A stretch of DNA of 64,000 nt from Flavobacteriaceae bacterium (lineage in GTDB: Bacteria; Bacteroidota; Bacteroidia; Flavobacteriales; Flavobacteriaceae), in the NCBI GenBank assembly GCA_947488595.1, contig CANKZI010000001.1, forward strand, positions 115,832-179,831. The letters are read 5' to 3'. Position 1 is the first letter of the stretch. Each line of letters starts with the position of its first letter. Of this stretch, positions 9,840 to 18,926 are shown in pieces. The position numbers and the translations under genes were made by a program. A model generated the notes under the pieces. It was given only the letters and a program-made list of their open reading frames with translations. It did no database searches and was not told where the DNA came from.

Positions 9840-10850
9840 ATGAAAATAATAGTACCAATGGCCGGACGCGGCTCTCGTTTAAGACCACACACTTTAACAG
9901 TTCCTAAACCGCTAATTCCAATTGCAGGAAAACCAATTGTGCACCGATTGGTCGAAGATATAGCCGGAGTTCTTAATCAAGACATTGAAGAAGTTGCTTT
10001 TATTATCCATGAAAGTTTTGGTAAAAAAGTCGAAGAAGATTTGATGGCAATTGCACAAAAACTTGGCGCAAAAGGAACCATTTATTACCAAAATGAAGCT
10101 TTAGGAACAGGTCATGCCATTATGTGCGCTAAAGATTCTTTGAGTGGTTCGGCCGTCATTGCTTATGCAGATACGCTGATTCGCGCCGATTTCGATTTGG
10201 ATCAAACCGCCGACAGCGTTATTTGGGTAAAACAAGTAGATCAACCCGAAGCTTTTGGGGTTATAAATCTGAATGAAAACAATGAAATAATCGAGTTGGT
10301 AGAAAAACCTGCAGTATTTGTTTCAGACCTAGCCGTAATTGGGATTTATTATTTTAAAGACGTAGCATTATTAAAAAATGAACTGCAATTGGTAATTGAT
10401 AATAACATCATCCATGGCGGCGAATACCAGATTAACGACGGAATAAAGCAAATGATGGCAAAAGGAATGAAATTTGTACCTGGGAAAGTGGATGAGTGGA
10501 TGGATTGTGGCAACAAAAATGTAACTGTCGAAACCAACTCGAGAATGCTTGGATTTTTGCAAAAAGACGGAGAAAATTTAATATCAGCTTCTTTTGTTTC
10601 CGAAAATGCAACAATAATTCATCCTTGTTTTATTGGTGAAAATGTAGTTATTAAAAACGCAACCATTGGACCCTACGTTTCTCTCGGGAATAATTGTATT
10701 ATCGAAAACACTTCGATAAAAAATAGTTTGGTACAAAACCATTCGACTATTAAAAATGCCGATTTAGATAATGCTATGATAGGAAGTCACGCCACTTTTG
10801 ATGGCAATTTTACCAGTATTAGCATTGGCGACTACTCGGTTTTGGAATAA
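9840..10850 (+). CDS. Sugar-phosphate nucleotidyltransferase with left-handed beta-helix tail
   Basis: This 336-residue enzyme has the NTP-transferase signature MAGRGSRLRPHTLTVPKPL at its N-terminus and the metal-binding Asp in YADTLIRADF. From about residue 250 to the end it has isoleucine-rich hexapeptide-like repeats (ENVVIKNATIGPYVSLGNNC), indicating a left-handed beta-helix domain. It probably activates a sugar 1-phosphate as a UDP- or dTDP-sugar. It sits between dut and a TPR gene; only 12 nt separate it from the latter. Exact substrate is not readable. Confidence 0.88.
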   Translation: MKIIVPMAGRGSRLRPHTLTVPKPLIPIAGKPIVHRLVEDIAGVLNQDIEEVAFIIHESFGKKVEEDLMAIAQKLGAKGTIYYQNEALGTGHAIMCAKDSLSGSAVIAYADTLIRADFDLDQTADSVIWVKQVDQPEAFGVINLNENNEIIELVEKPAVFVSDLAVIGIYYFKDVALLKNELQLVIDNNIIHGGEYQINDGIKQMMAKGMKFVPGKVDEWMDCGNKNVTVETNSRMLGFLQKDGENLISASFVSENATIIHPCFIGENVVIKNATIGPYVSLGNNCIIENTSIKNSLVQNHSTIKNADLDNAMIGSHATFDGNFTSISIGDYSVLE

Positions 10851-10862
10851 ATAATAGATAAA

Positions 10863-12215
10863 ATGAAATTGAATAACCTTTTTTTTTCTTTCTTGTTTTT
10901 TGGAATGCTCTGTGCTCCATTAGCGCTATTGGCTCAAACTGAACCCGAAGATATTGCCGCTGTGACCGATGATTTTCAGAATCATTATTACGAATCGCTA
11001 AAGCAAAAAGGCATCGAAAACTATGATAAAGCGATCGAAGCACTCGAAAAATGCTTAGCAATTCAACCAGAAAATGCGATAATTTATCACGAATTAGGAA
11101 AAAATTATTTGTTTCAAAAAGATTTTAAAAAAGCCTATGAATCCTTTGAAAAAGCAACAAAAATTGACCCAAAGAATAAATGGTTTTGGATTGGAATGTA
11201 TGATGTTTGCTATCAAACGCAGGATTATCAACAATCGATAATTATTGTTACTAAACTCATCGAATTTGATTTGGGTTTTAAAGAAGATTTGACATCGCTC
11301 TATATGAATACGTTGCAATTCGATAAGGCATTGGCATTAATCAATGAACTCAACGAAAACGTGGGTCAATCTGAAAAACGAGATTTATATAAAGCTCAAA
11401 TTTTAACCGATTCAAAATACCAAGGCACCGAAAAAGACAATCTTTTAGACCAAATTAAAAAAAATCCAAAAGAAGAAGCCAATTATATCGCTTTGATTTA
11501 TTTGTATTCTAATAGCAATCAAGAAGAAAAAGCACTAGAAGTAGCCAAAAGATTAGAAACCGAAATTCCAACTTCAGATTGGGCGCAAGTCGGACTTTTT
11601 AAATTTCATCTGAACAATAATGATGGAGGCAAAGCCGTTTTATCTATGAATACGGTTTTGAAAAGCACTAAAATCGATTCTAAAATAAAACACCGAATTA
11701 TCAATGAGTTTTTGATTTTTACTAAAACTAATCCGCAATATGACGCCGATTTAGAAAAAGCAATTAGCTATTTTGATGGCGATAAAACTGCTAATGTTGC
11801 CAAAGAAATAGGTAAGTTTTATCAAAATAAAAAAGATTGGGACAAAGCATTAAAATATTATGAACTCGAGAATAAAAACAATCCTGATAATTTAGAAACC
11901 ACATTATTACTGTTTCAGGCATACGCAGAAAAGCAACAATTTGAAGTTTTGAGTGCAAAAGCCGACGCTTTAATCGAATTGTATCCTTTGCAACCCGAGC
12001 TGTATTATTTTTCGGGTTTGGCGAGCAACCAGCTTAAAAATTTTAAAAAAGCAAAAGAAATATTAGAAGTCGGCATTGATTATCTGGTTGATAATCAGCA
12101 GTTGGCCATTAATTTTAACATACAACTTGGCGAAGCATACAATGGCTTGGGCGATATTAAGAAAAAAGAAAGCTACTTTCAAAAAGCAGATCAATTATTA
12201 AAACAAAAAAAATAA
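10863..12215 (+). CDS. Secreted tetratricopeptide-repeat protein
   Basis: This 450-residue protein has a signal peptide (cleavage near LLAQ, residue about 24) followed by TPR repeats, seen for example in YDKAIEALEKCLAIQPENAI and KKAYESFEKATKIDPKNKW, with more repeats to the C-terminus. TPR proteins are scaffolds for protein contacts. It is coupled to the next gene by a TAATG overlap, and the flippase/nucleotidyltransferase/DUF4292/EnvC surroundings suggest a role in assembling the cell envelope. The specific function is unknown. Confidence 0.85.
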   Translation: MKLNNLFFSFLFFGMLCAPLALLAQTEPEDIAAVTDDFQNHYYESLKQKGIENYDKAIEALEKCLAIQPENAIIYHELGKNYLFQKDFKKAYESFEKATKIDPKNKWFWIGMYDVCYQTQDYQQSIIIVTKLIEFDLGFKEDLTSLYMNTLQFDKALALINELNENVGQSEKRDLYKAQILTDSKYQGTEKDNLLDQIKKNPKEEANYIALIYLYSNSNQEEKALEVAKRLETEIPTSDWAQVGLFKFHLNNNDGGKAVLSMNTVLKSTKIDSKIKHRIINEFLIFTKTNPQYDADLEKAISYFDGDKTANVAKEIGKFYQNKKDWDKALKYYELENKNNPDNLETTLLLFQAYAEKQQFEVLSAKADALIELYPLQPELYYFSGLASNQLKNFKKAKEILEVGIDYLVDNQQLAINFNIQLGEAYNGLGDIKKKESYFQKADQLLKQKK

Positions 12216-13000
12216 TGAAAAAAGTAATAAAATTAACATTCTTGTTTTTTTTGTTTTGTTCGGTCACATTAGTTTCATGCAAATCAAAAGGATTAATAGC
12301 CGAGTCAAAGGCGGTAGCAAAAATATCAGCAGCCCAAATTATCGAAAATCATTATAATAGCGCTAAAAATTTCAAAACGTTATACATCAAATCGGATGTC
12401 GATTATAAAGATAAAGACCAGTCTCTGAACGTCACCGCAGAAATTAAAATAAAAAAAGACGAGAAAATTTTGGTAAGCATTCGGTTTTTCGGAATAACCA
12501 TGGCAAAAGCTTTGATCACTCCAACTCAGGTTCAATATTATGAAAAAGCGGGCAACAAGTATTTTGAAGGCAATTATGCTTCTTTAAGTCAATGGTTGGG
12601 TACAGATTTGGATTTCCAGAAAGTGCAAAATATGCTAATCGGACAAGCTATTGATGATTTGAAAAAAGGAAAATACAAAACCGATATTCAAGATAAATTA
12701 TATAAGTTAGAATCCATTGCAGATCAAAATATGGAAAAAGCATTTTATTTTGAAGCAGCAAATTTTTTAATCAAAAAGCAACAAATTATGCAAACGGCTA
12801 AAAACACAAAATTGAATGTGTTTTATCCAAATTACAAAGATTATCCGACAATGGGTTTACCAACGGGAATAGAAATAGAAGCGTCGGACAATGAAAAGAA
12901 AACCAATATCTATATCGATTATAATACGGTAAATTTTGACGAAGAATTTTCTTTTCCGTATAGTGTTCCCAATGGTTACGAAAGAATTTTTATTGATTAG
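12215..13000 (+). CDS. DUF4292 lipoprotein
   Basis: This 261-residue protein carries a lipoprotein signal with lipobox LVSC (Cys22). The body matches the DUF4292 family, which is common in Bacteroidota and has a LolA/LolB-like character: long beta strands and a periplasmic fold expected to hold a hydrophobic ligand. A role in lipoprotein or lipid handling is inference. The start shares one base with the TPR stop (TAATG), and the EnvC-like gene follows after 23 nt. Confidence 0.8.
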   Translation: MKKVIKLTFLFFLFCSVTLVSCKSKGLIAESKAVAKISAAQIIENHYNSAKNFKTLYIKSDVDYKDKDQSLNVTAEIKIKKDEKILVSIRFFGITMAKALITPTQVQYYEKAGNKYFEGNYASLSQWLGTDLDFQKVQNMLIGQAIDDLKKGKYKTDIQDKLYKLESIADQNMEKAFYFEAANFLIKKQQIMQTAKNTKLNVFYPNYKDYPTMGLPTGIEIEASDNEKKTNIYIDYNTVNFDEEFSFPYSVPNGYERIFID

Positions 13001-13023
13001 ATTTGCACAAACCTTTTTATATT

Positions 13024-14283
13024 ATGACAAAAAGTATTGTAAGCTTTATTTTTATATTGATGTCTTCGCTGTTGTGGGGACAAACCGATCAAGAAAAATT
13101 AGAGCAACGTAAAGCGCAATTGCAAGAAGAAATTCAGGCGCAAGAACTTTTGTTACAAAGTCAAAATATAAAACAAAAATCGGTTACAACGATTATCGCA
13201 CAGCAAAATGAAAAAATAAAACTGCGTGAAAAGTTGATTAATATGACCGAGAAGCAGTCAAAAATGTTAAAAAACGACATGTATATCAATCAGTTGCAAA
13301 TCAACAAACTCAATCGCGAACTGGATGAACTGAAAACCGATTATGCCGAAATGATTGTAAAATCATACAAAAGCCGATCAGAACAAAGCCGAGCGATGTT
13401 TTTGTTGTCATCACAAAATTTCTTACAGGCCTACAAAAGAGCACAGTATATGAAACAATATGCAAGCTATCGAAAAACACAAGGTGAAGAAATCAAAATA
13501 AAATCGGAACAACTCAACGGTTTCAATTCGCAACTCGAAGTACAAAAAACCGAAAAACAAAAACTACTTGAAGAACAAGAAAAAGAACGATTGGTTTTGC
13601 AAAAAGAAAAGCAGGAACAGGAAAAATTGGTCAATTCGATAAAAAAAGATAAAAAGAAAATTGTTGCCGAAATTAAAAAAAGACAACAAGAATCCAGGAA
13701 TATTGACAAAAAAATTGACAATTTGATTCGTGCCGCTATTGCCGAATCTAACAAAAAAACAGCGGCAGCCAATAAAAAAGCCAATCCAAAAACAACAACT
13801 GCCGCAGCAACAAAAGCAACAGAAAACGCAACAAAGATTGTATTAACACCTGAAGCCAAATTGGTTTCGGATAATTTTAAAGCCAATAAAGGAAAATTGC
13901 CTTGGCCAGTAGAACGGGGCACGGTGATTTTGCGTTTTGGAGACCAGCCACATCCCGAAGTTGCAGGATTGACTGTACATTGTAGCGGTGTTGAAATCGC
14001 AACAGAGCAAGGTGCCAATGCCAGAGCGGTTTTTGCTGGAGAAGTGACTCAAGTTCAGTTGCTGACTCCGCTAAAAAAAGCAGTTGTCGTAAAGCATGGA
14101 GATTTCTTTACGGTTTATCAAAATCTAAGTTCTGTATCAGTTCAAGCTGGCGATAAAGTTACAGCAAAACAAAGTTTAGGGAAAATCAGAACCAGTGGCG
14201 ATTCTGGAAAAACAATTTTAAAATTCATGATTTCGCAAAATACAACTTACGGCAATCCTGCAAGTTGGTTGTATAAGATGTAA
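13024..14283 (+). CDS. EnvC-like murein hydrolase activator (degenerate M23/LytM domain)
   Basis: This 419-residue periplasmic protein has a signal peptide, a long coiled coil (residues about 20-250, Glu/Lys/Gln-rich), an Ala/Lys/Thr linker and a C-terminal LytM domain. The LytM metal ligands are degraded: the HxxxD site reads VHCSGVEI and the HxH site reads LKFMIS. That pattern matches EnvC-type activators, which do not cut peptidoglycan but switch on amidases at the division site. The start is ATG 13024, giving a normal signal peptide; an upstream TTG at 13003 is less likely. It is last in its operon, with a terminator 22 nt downstream. Confidence 0.85.
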   Translation: MTKSIVSFIFILMSSLLWGQTDQEKLEQRKAQLQEEIQAQELLLQSQNIKQKSVTTIIAQQNEKIKLREKLINMTEKQSKMLKNDMYINQLQINKLNRELDELKTDYAEMIVKSYKSRSEQSRAMFLLSSQNFLQAYKRAQYMKQYASYRKTQGEEIKIKSEQLNGFNSQLEVQKTEKQKLLEEQEKERLVLQKEKQEQEKLVNSIKKDKKKIVAEIKKRQQESRNIDKKIDNLIRAAIAESNKKTAAANKKANPKTTTAAATKATENATKIVLTPEAKLVSDNFKANKGKLPWPVERGTVILRFGDQPHPEVAGLTVHCSGVEIATEQGANARAVFAGEVTQVQLLTPLKKAVVVKHGDFFTVYQNLSSVSVQAGDKVTAKQSLGKIRTSGDSGKTILKFMISQNTTYGNPASWLYKM

Positions 14284-14304
14284 AAAGTCGATTTTTTCAA
14301 AAAG

Positions 14305-14341
14305 AAAGCGCATTAAGATTTTACTCCTAATGCGCTTTTTT
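14305..14341. terminator. Bidirectional terminator between envC-like and ompA-like genes
   Basis: The perfect inverted repeat AAAGCGCATTA (14305-14315) / TAATGCGCTTT (14328-14338), with a T-run on the right arm and A-rich sequence on the left, lies between two convergent genes. It can end both transcripts. Confidence 0.85.
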
Positions 14342-14356
14342 AATATTAACCCTTAA

Positions 14357-15328
14357 TTAAAGTTCATTCAGCATTTTTGAAATTTCGTCTAATTTTGGTG
14401 TCAAAATAATTTCAATTCTACGATTTTTAGCTTTGCCTTCGTTAGTTTCGTTACTCGCAATTGGAGCAAATTCGCCTCGTCCAGCAGCAGTTAAATTTTG
14501 TTTACTAATGCCTTTATTTTCCGAAAAAATGGTCACGATGGCTGTAGCGCGCTTGGTCGATAAATCCCAATTGTTTTCAATTTGTCCAACGGCTCCCGCG
14601 AATTTATCATTATCGGTATGTCCTTCAATCAAAACTGAAATATCGGGGTTTTGCGCCAGTACTTTTCCGACTTCAACGACTGCTTTTTTACCTTCGGCAC
14701 CAACAGCCCAACTGCCCGTTTGAAACAAAAGTTTGTTTTCCATTGACACATAGACTTTTCCGTTTTTTTGTTCAATGGTCAATCCTTTTCCTTCAAATGC
14801 ATTCAACGCTTTAGACAATGTTTCTTTAAGTTTTTTCATACCAGCTTCTTTCGATGCCATCATTTCTTCGAGTTCGGCCACACGCTGAGAACGTTCGTTA
14901 AAATCCGACATCAATTTGTTAAGTCGTTCTTGTTCTGCTGCAAGTGCCTTTTCTTTGGTTTCGAGTTTTGCGAGTAATTCACGGTTTTTATCCATGTTGG
15001 ATTTTAACGCATCATCACTATTTTTTTCGAGCGCATTATAGGAAGATTGAAGAGTTTTGAGATTGTTACTCGTTGCAGCATAATCAGAAGCGAGTTTGTC
15101 GCGTTCTGCTTTGAGTTGGTCATACTGTTTTTGAAGCGCCGACTGATCCAATTCGAGCTTGTTTTTTGCTTCAAGCAAAGCTTCGTTTTCATCCGATACT
15201 TTGCGAACGTCTTTTTTTAATTCAGCGTACTTATTTTCGAGGTCAGTGTATACTTTTTTGGACACACAAGCAGTACCCAAAGTTAATAATAGCAAGGCAA
15301 CAGTTACTTTTTTAATCATTTTAATCAT
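14357..15328 (-). CDS. OmpA-family peptidoglycan-binding lipoprotein with coiled coil
   Basis: This 323-residue protein has a lipoprotein-like signal ending LGTAC, a long coiled coil (residues about 25-175) and a C-terminal OmpA domain (from about residue 205) with the peptidoglycan-binding pattern VLIEGHTDND...LSTKRATAIV...GRGEFAPIASN...NRRIEIIL. It likely anchors the outer membrane to peptidoglycan. A second ATG three codons in (15319) is an equally good start. It is convergent with the EnvC-like gene. Confidence 0.86.
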   Translation of the reverse strand: MIKMIKKVTVALLLLTLGTACVSKKVYTDLENKYAELKKDVRKVSDENEALLEAKNKLELDQSALQKQYDQLKAERDKLASDYAATSNNLKTLQSSYNALEKNSDDALKSNMDKNRELLAKLETKEKALAAEQERLNKLMSDFNERSQRVAELEEMMASKEAGMKKLKETLSKALNAFEGKGLTIEQKNGKVYVSMENKLLFQTGSWAVGAEGKKAVVEVGKVLAQNPDISVLIEGHTDNDKFAGAVGQIENNWDLSTKRATAIVTIFSENKGISKQNLTAAGRGEFAPIASNETNEGKAKNRRIEIILTPKLDEISKMLNEL

Positions 15329-15380
15329 TTGTGTATTTAAGTTTGTTAATAATTTATACTTTTAAAATCGGAGCATTGTT

Positions 15381-16142
15381 TTATTCAATGGCAATCATTA
15401 CCGGACAATGATCAGAATGTTTGGCGTCAGGTAAAATAACAGCACGTTGCAAGCGGTTTTCGATGGTTTTACTCACCAAAATATAATCGATGCGCCAACC
15501 CTTATTATTGGCTCTAGCACCAGCACGATAGCTCCACCAAGTGTATTGGTGTGGGTCTTTATTAAAATGACGAAAGCTATCAACAAAACCACTTTTTATA
15601 AAAATATCCAGCCAAGAGCGTTCTTCGGGTAAAAACCCAGAAACTTTAGCGTTGCGAATTGGGTCATGAATGTCGATGGCTTGATGGCAAATATTATAAT
15701 CGCCGCAAATAATTAAATTTGGAATTTCTTGTTTCAAATTCATAACATAATTTTGAAAATCATCCATGTACATGAATTTGTGATCCAACCTTGCCAAATT
15801 GGTTCCGGAAGGCAAATACAAACTCATTATCGAAAAAGCGTCAAAATCAACACGAAGATTGCGTCCTTCAAAATCCATGTGTTCAATTCCAGTTCCAAAA
15901 ACAACATTATTGGGTTTTATTTTAGACAAAATTGCCACACCACTGTAGCCCTTTTTTTGAGCGGGAAACCAATAATGATATAGATAACCAGCTTTTTCAA
16001 ATTCTGATAACGGAATTTGGTCGTGCATCGCTTTGATTTCTTGAAGGCAAATAACATCGGGATCTGACTGTTGCAACCATTCTAAAAAACCTTTTGCGAT
16101 TGCGGCACGAATCCCATTGACATTATAAGAGATGATTTTCAT
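15381..16142 (-). CDS. xth: Exodeoxyribonuclease III
   Basis: This 253-residue AP endonuclease/exonuclease of the EEP family has the expected motifs: NVNGIRAA at the start, LQEIKA with the metal-binding Glu, GDYNICH, and the C-terminal RIDYILVS ... KHSDHCPV with the catalytic Asp-His. It repairs abasic sites in DNA. It has its own promoter (16168-16201). Confidence 0.93.
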   Translation of the reverse strand: MKIISYNVNGIRAAIAKGFLEWLQQSDPDVICLQEIKAMHDQIPLSEFEKAGYLYHYWFPAQKKGYSGVAILSKIKPNNVVFGTGIEHMDFEGRNLRVDFDAFSIMSLYLPSGTNLARLDHKFMYMDDFQNYVMNLKQEIPNLIICGDYNICHQAIDIHDPIRNAKVSGFLPEERSWLDIFIKSGFVDSFRHFNKDPHQYTWWSYRAGARANNKGWRIDYILVSKTIENRLQRAVILPDAKHSDHCPVMIAIE

Positions 16143-16167
16143 TTCGATTAAAAAATTTTATGTTTTT

Positions 16168-16201
16168 CAAAAGTAAGTAAAAAGGTTTAGATTTTGGCAA
16201 A
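16168..16201 (-). promoter_or_regulatory. Promoter of xth
   Basis: On the minus strand TTTG (16198-16201), 22 nt and TACTTTTG (16168-16175) match the Bacteroidota -33/-7 consensus. The start codon is 25 nt downstream. Confidence 0.6.
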
Positions 16202-16277
16202 AACTGTTGTGCAGAAATACAATTAAAAGAAGTTTTATTAAAGCGTTTTTCTGGCATTTAACTTTGCAAGTTTTTTC

Positions 16278-16285
16278 TATCTTTG
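16278..16285 (+). promoter_or_regulatory. -7 promoter element of the bifunctional acyltransferase gene
   Basis: TATCTTTG matches TAnnTTTG and lies 24 nt before the start codon at 16310. No good -33 element is seen. Confidence 0.45.
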
Positions 16286-16309
16286 TTCTACCAATAAAAC
16301 AGAAATAAA

Positions 16310-18112
16310 ATGGGTTTAGTAACCGCAAAAGAAGTTGCAAAAGCAATAAACGCTAATAAATACGGGGTTTTAGGCACTTTTTTTGGTTGGATATTAATGA
16401 AAGTACTTAAGATTTCTAGATTAAACAAAATTTACGATAAAAACAAGCATTTGAAAGATGTCACTTTTTTAAATGCTATATTAGACCAGTTACAAATCAA
16501 ATTTGAAATTCCCGAAGAAGACTTAAAGCGACTTCCAAAAGAAGGTGCTTACATAACGATTTCAAACCATCCTCTTGGCGGAATTGACGGTGTTTTATTA
16601 CTAAAATTGATGCTCGAAAGAGAGCCAAATTTTAAAATTATCGCCAATTTTTTATTGCATCGCATCGCACCTTTAAAACCGTATATCATGCCCGTGAATC
16701 CTTTTGAGAATCACAAAGATGCTAAATCGAGTGTGGTCGGAATTAAAGAAACCTTACGACATTTGAGTGATGGAAAACCTTTAGGAATGTTTCCTGCCGG
16801 AGAAGTTTCGACCTACAAAGACGGCAAATTGGTAGTCGATAAAGCTTGGGAAGAGGGCGCGATAAAAGTCATCCGTAAAGCACAAGTGCCTGTAATTCCT
16901 ATTTATTTCCATGCCAAAAACAGTCGATTGTTTTATTTACTTTCCAAAATTGATGGCACGATGCGAACCGCTAAACTGCCTTCGGAAGTTTTTTCACAAA
17001 AAGACAGGATAATAAAAGTTAGAATTGGAAAACCCATTTCAATAATGGAGCAAAATGAACACAAAACCATTGAAGAGTATTCCGAATTCTTGAGAAGGAA
17101 AACCTATATGTTGGCAAATCCTTTTGAAAAAGAAAGTAAATTATTGGTTGCACCAAATTTGAAAATGCCTAAAAGCCCCAAAAAAATTGCGACAGCCGCC
17201 AATAATGAACAGATGATATTGGAAGTAAATCATTTAAGAAAAACAGATTGTCGCTTGTTGCAAAGCAAAAATTATGAAGTTTTTTTTACGCAAGCCAATA
17301 CAATTCCAAATATATTGCATGAAATAGGAAGGCTTAGAGAGATTACTTTTCGCGAAGTCGGTGAAGGAACAAATGAATCTTTAGATATCGACAAATACGA
17401 TCAATATTACCACCACATGTTTTTGTGGGACGATGAAGCCAATAAAATTGCGGGTGCATACCGAATGGGATTGGGTTCACAGATTTATTCGAAATTAGGT
17501 ATAGAAGGATTTTATTTGCATGAATTGTTTCGTTTTGAACCGGAGTTGCATGACATGATGAGTAAATCCATCGAAATGGGAAGGGCGTTTATTATTAAAG
17601 AATACCAACAAAAACCAATGCCTTTATTTTTGTTGTGGAAAGGAATTATTCACACTACGTTACGTTTTCCGGAACACAATTTCCTTTTGGGAGGTGTTAG
17701 CATTAGCAATCAGTTTTCTGATTTTTCAAAATCATTGATGATTGAGTTTATGAAATCGAATTATTATGACCCTTATATAGCGCAATATGTTCATGCCAAA
17801 AAAGAATACAAAGTGAAGTTGAAAGATGCAGATAAGGATTTTATTTTTGACGAAGCCGAATCAGATTTGAATAAATTTGATAAAATTATAGACGAGTTAG
17901 AGCCGGGTAATTTGCGTTTACCAGTTTTAATTAAAAAATACATCAAGCAAAATGCACGAGTTGTAGCTTTTAATGTCGATCCATTGTTTAATAATGCGGT
18001 TGATGGATTGATGTATATTAGGATTGCGGATATTCCTGAAAGCACTATGAAACCCGTGATGGAAGAGTTTCAAGCGGAATTAGAAAAAAAATTAGCCGAA
18101 AAAGGAGAATAG
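16310..18112 (+). CDS. Bifunctional acyltransferase, OlsF-like (aminolipid synthesis)
   Basis: This 600-residue protein joins two acyltransferases. Residues about 70-260 form a PlsC-like O-acyltransferase with the NHPLGGID (HX4D) catalytic motif and the FPAGEVS substrate motif. Residues about 300-500 match the OlsB-like (haemolysin/GNAT-like) N-acyltransferase, with LREITFREVGEGTNES and GAYRMGLG. This is the order found in OlsF, an enzyme known from Flavobacterium johnsoniae and Serratia that makes ornithine lipids by N-acylating and then O-acylating the amino acid. The substrate could instead be glycine or serine-glycine. About 100 C-terminal residues are not assigned. Confidence 0.85.
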   Translation: MGLVTAKEVAKAINANKYGVLGTFFGWILMKVLKISRLNKIYDKNKHLKDVTFLNAILDQLQIKFEIPEEDLKRLPKEGAYITISNHPLGGIDGVLLLKLMLEREPNFKIIANFLLHRIAPLKPYIMPVNPFENHKDAKSSVVGIKETLRHLSDGKPLGMFPAGEVSTYKDGKLVVDKAWEEGAIKVIRKAQVPVIPIYFHAKNSRLFYLLSKIDGTMRTAKLPSEVFSQKDRIIKVRIGKPISIMEQNEHKTIEEYSEFLRRKTYMLANPFEKESKLLVAPNLKMPKSPKKIATAANNEQMILEVNHLRKTDCRLLQSKNYEVFFTQANTIPNILHEIGRLREITFREVGEGTNESLDIDKYDQYYHHMFLWDDEANKIAGAYRMGLGSQIYSKLGIEGFYLHELFRFEPELHDMMSKSIEMGRAFIIKEYQQKPMPLFLLWKGIIHTTLRFPEHNFLLGGVSISNQFSDFSKSLMIEFMKSNYYDPYIAQYVHAKKEYKVKLKDADKDFIFDEAESDLNKFDKIIDELEPGNLRLPVLIKKYIKQNARVVAFNVDPLFNNAVDGLMYIRIADIPESTMKPVMEEFQAELEKKLAEKGE

Positions 18113-18126
18113 CTGCAGTACAAAAT

Positions 18127-18489
18127 CTATAAAAGAGTTTTTTTGTGCGCTAATGGTTTTCCATCAAGATCCAAGCTTACCATTGTTATGGTGTCGATTG
18201 TAATGATAGTTTCATGCGTCATGATATTGCGCACTTCACATTTTAAAGTCAGAGAGGTACGACCAAACTTCACAATGTCGATACCTATTTCAATAATATC
18301 TCCCTTTTTAGCGGAGCTTCTAAAATTGATTTCCGACATGTGTTTGGTGACAATACGAGGGTTTTCAAGTTGAATTATAGCGTATAATGCGACTTCTTCG
18401 TCAATCCAAGCTAATAATTTTCCACCAAACAATGTACTGTTTGGATTTAAGTCTTCGGGTTTGACCCACTTTCGCGTATGAAATAACAT
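18127..18489 (-). CDS. Acyl-CoA thioesterase (hotdog fold)
   Basis: This 120-residue single-hotdog protein is of the YciA/BACH type. The family pattern NPNSTLFGGKLLAWIDEEVALYA contains the catalytic Asn and Asp/Glu positions, and the HMSEINFRSSAKKGDIIEI segment is also typical. It hydrolyses acyl-CoA; chain preference is not readable. It is convergent with the OlsF-like gene, 14 nt away. Confidence 0.88.
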   Translation of the reverse strand: MLFHTRKWVKPEDLNPNSTLFGGKLLAWIDEEVALYAIIQLENPRIVTKHMSEINFRSSAKKGDIIEIGIDIVKFGRTSLTLKCEVRNIMTHETIITIDTITMVSLDLDGKPLAHKKTLL

Positions 18490-18895
18490 AATCCGATTTT
18501 AGAGATGTAAAAATAAACATTAAAGACAATAAGATCATCTTTTTAAAAAGAAATAGGGATAAAATTGAAAAGTTACAAACGGGTATTTTATAGAAAAAGC
18601 CTTTTAAAAAACGGCTATCGCTAGTGTTTTGTACTATTTTTGAATTCGGAAAGTGGTAATTTTACAAGAAATTTATTTATAAATGTAATAAAGAGTAATT
18701 ATTAAAAAAAATATAAAATATTGATTTTTAATGATTTAATAAAATTTTAAAATATCAAGAAATTTCTATATTAAACTTCTTGTTAAATTGTATAATTCGC
18801 AACTATTTGTTAAATATTGCTTAGTATTCTCATTTATTAAATTAAAAAACTTGAAAGAGGTGTTAAAATTATTTTTTAAGTGTGGTAAAAAGTTG
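18490..18895. other. Long AT-rich intergenic region upstream of ompA
   Basis: About 400 nt of very AT-rich DNA separates the thioesterase from the OmpA gene. I see no gene. An AT-rich upstream region before a highly expressed porin gene is common; no clear -33 partner or operator could be assigned. Confidence 0.4.
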
Positions 18896-18903
18896 TATGT
18901 TTG
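18896..18903 (+). promoter_or_regulatory. -7 promoter element of the ompA-like gene
   Basis: TATGTTTG matches TAnnTTTG and lies 23 nt before the chosen ATG at 18927, supporting that start over an upstream in-frame codon at 18882 that would lie before the promoter element. Confidence 0.5.
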
Positions 18904-18926
18904 TAGCAAATTTAAAACTTAAAATC

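Noticed and set aside
13003..13023. TTG start for the EnvC-like protein
   Set aside because: It adds seven residues before a good signal peptide; the ATG at 13024 is sufficient.
13467..14018. A 183-residue frame antisense to the EnvC-like gene
   Set aside because: It is the mirror of a Lys/Glu/Gln-rich coiled coil, which yields Ser/Phe/Leu-rich open frames on the other strand. No family signature and it lies wholly inside a well-supported gene.
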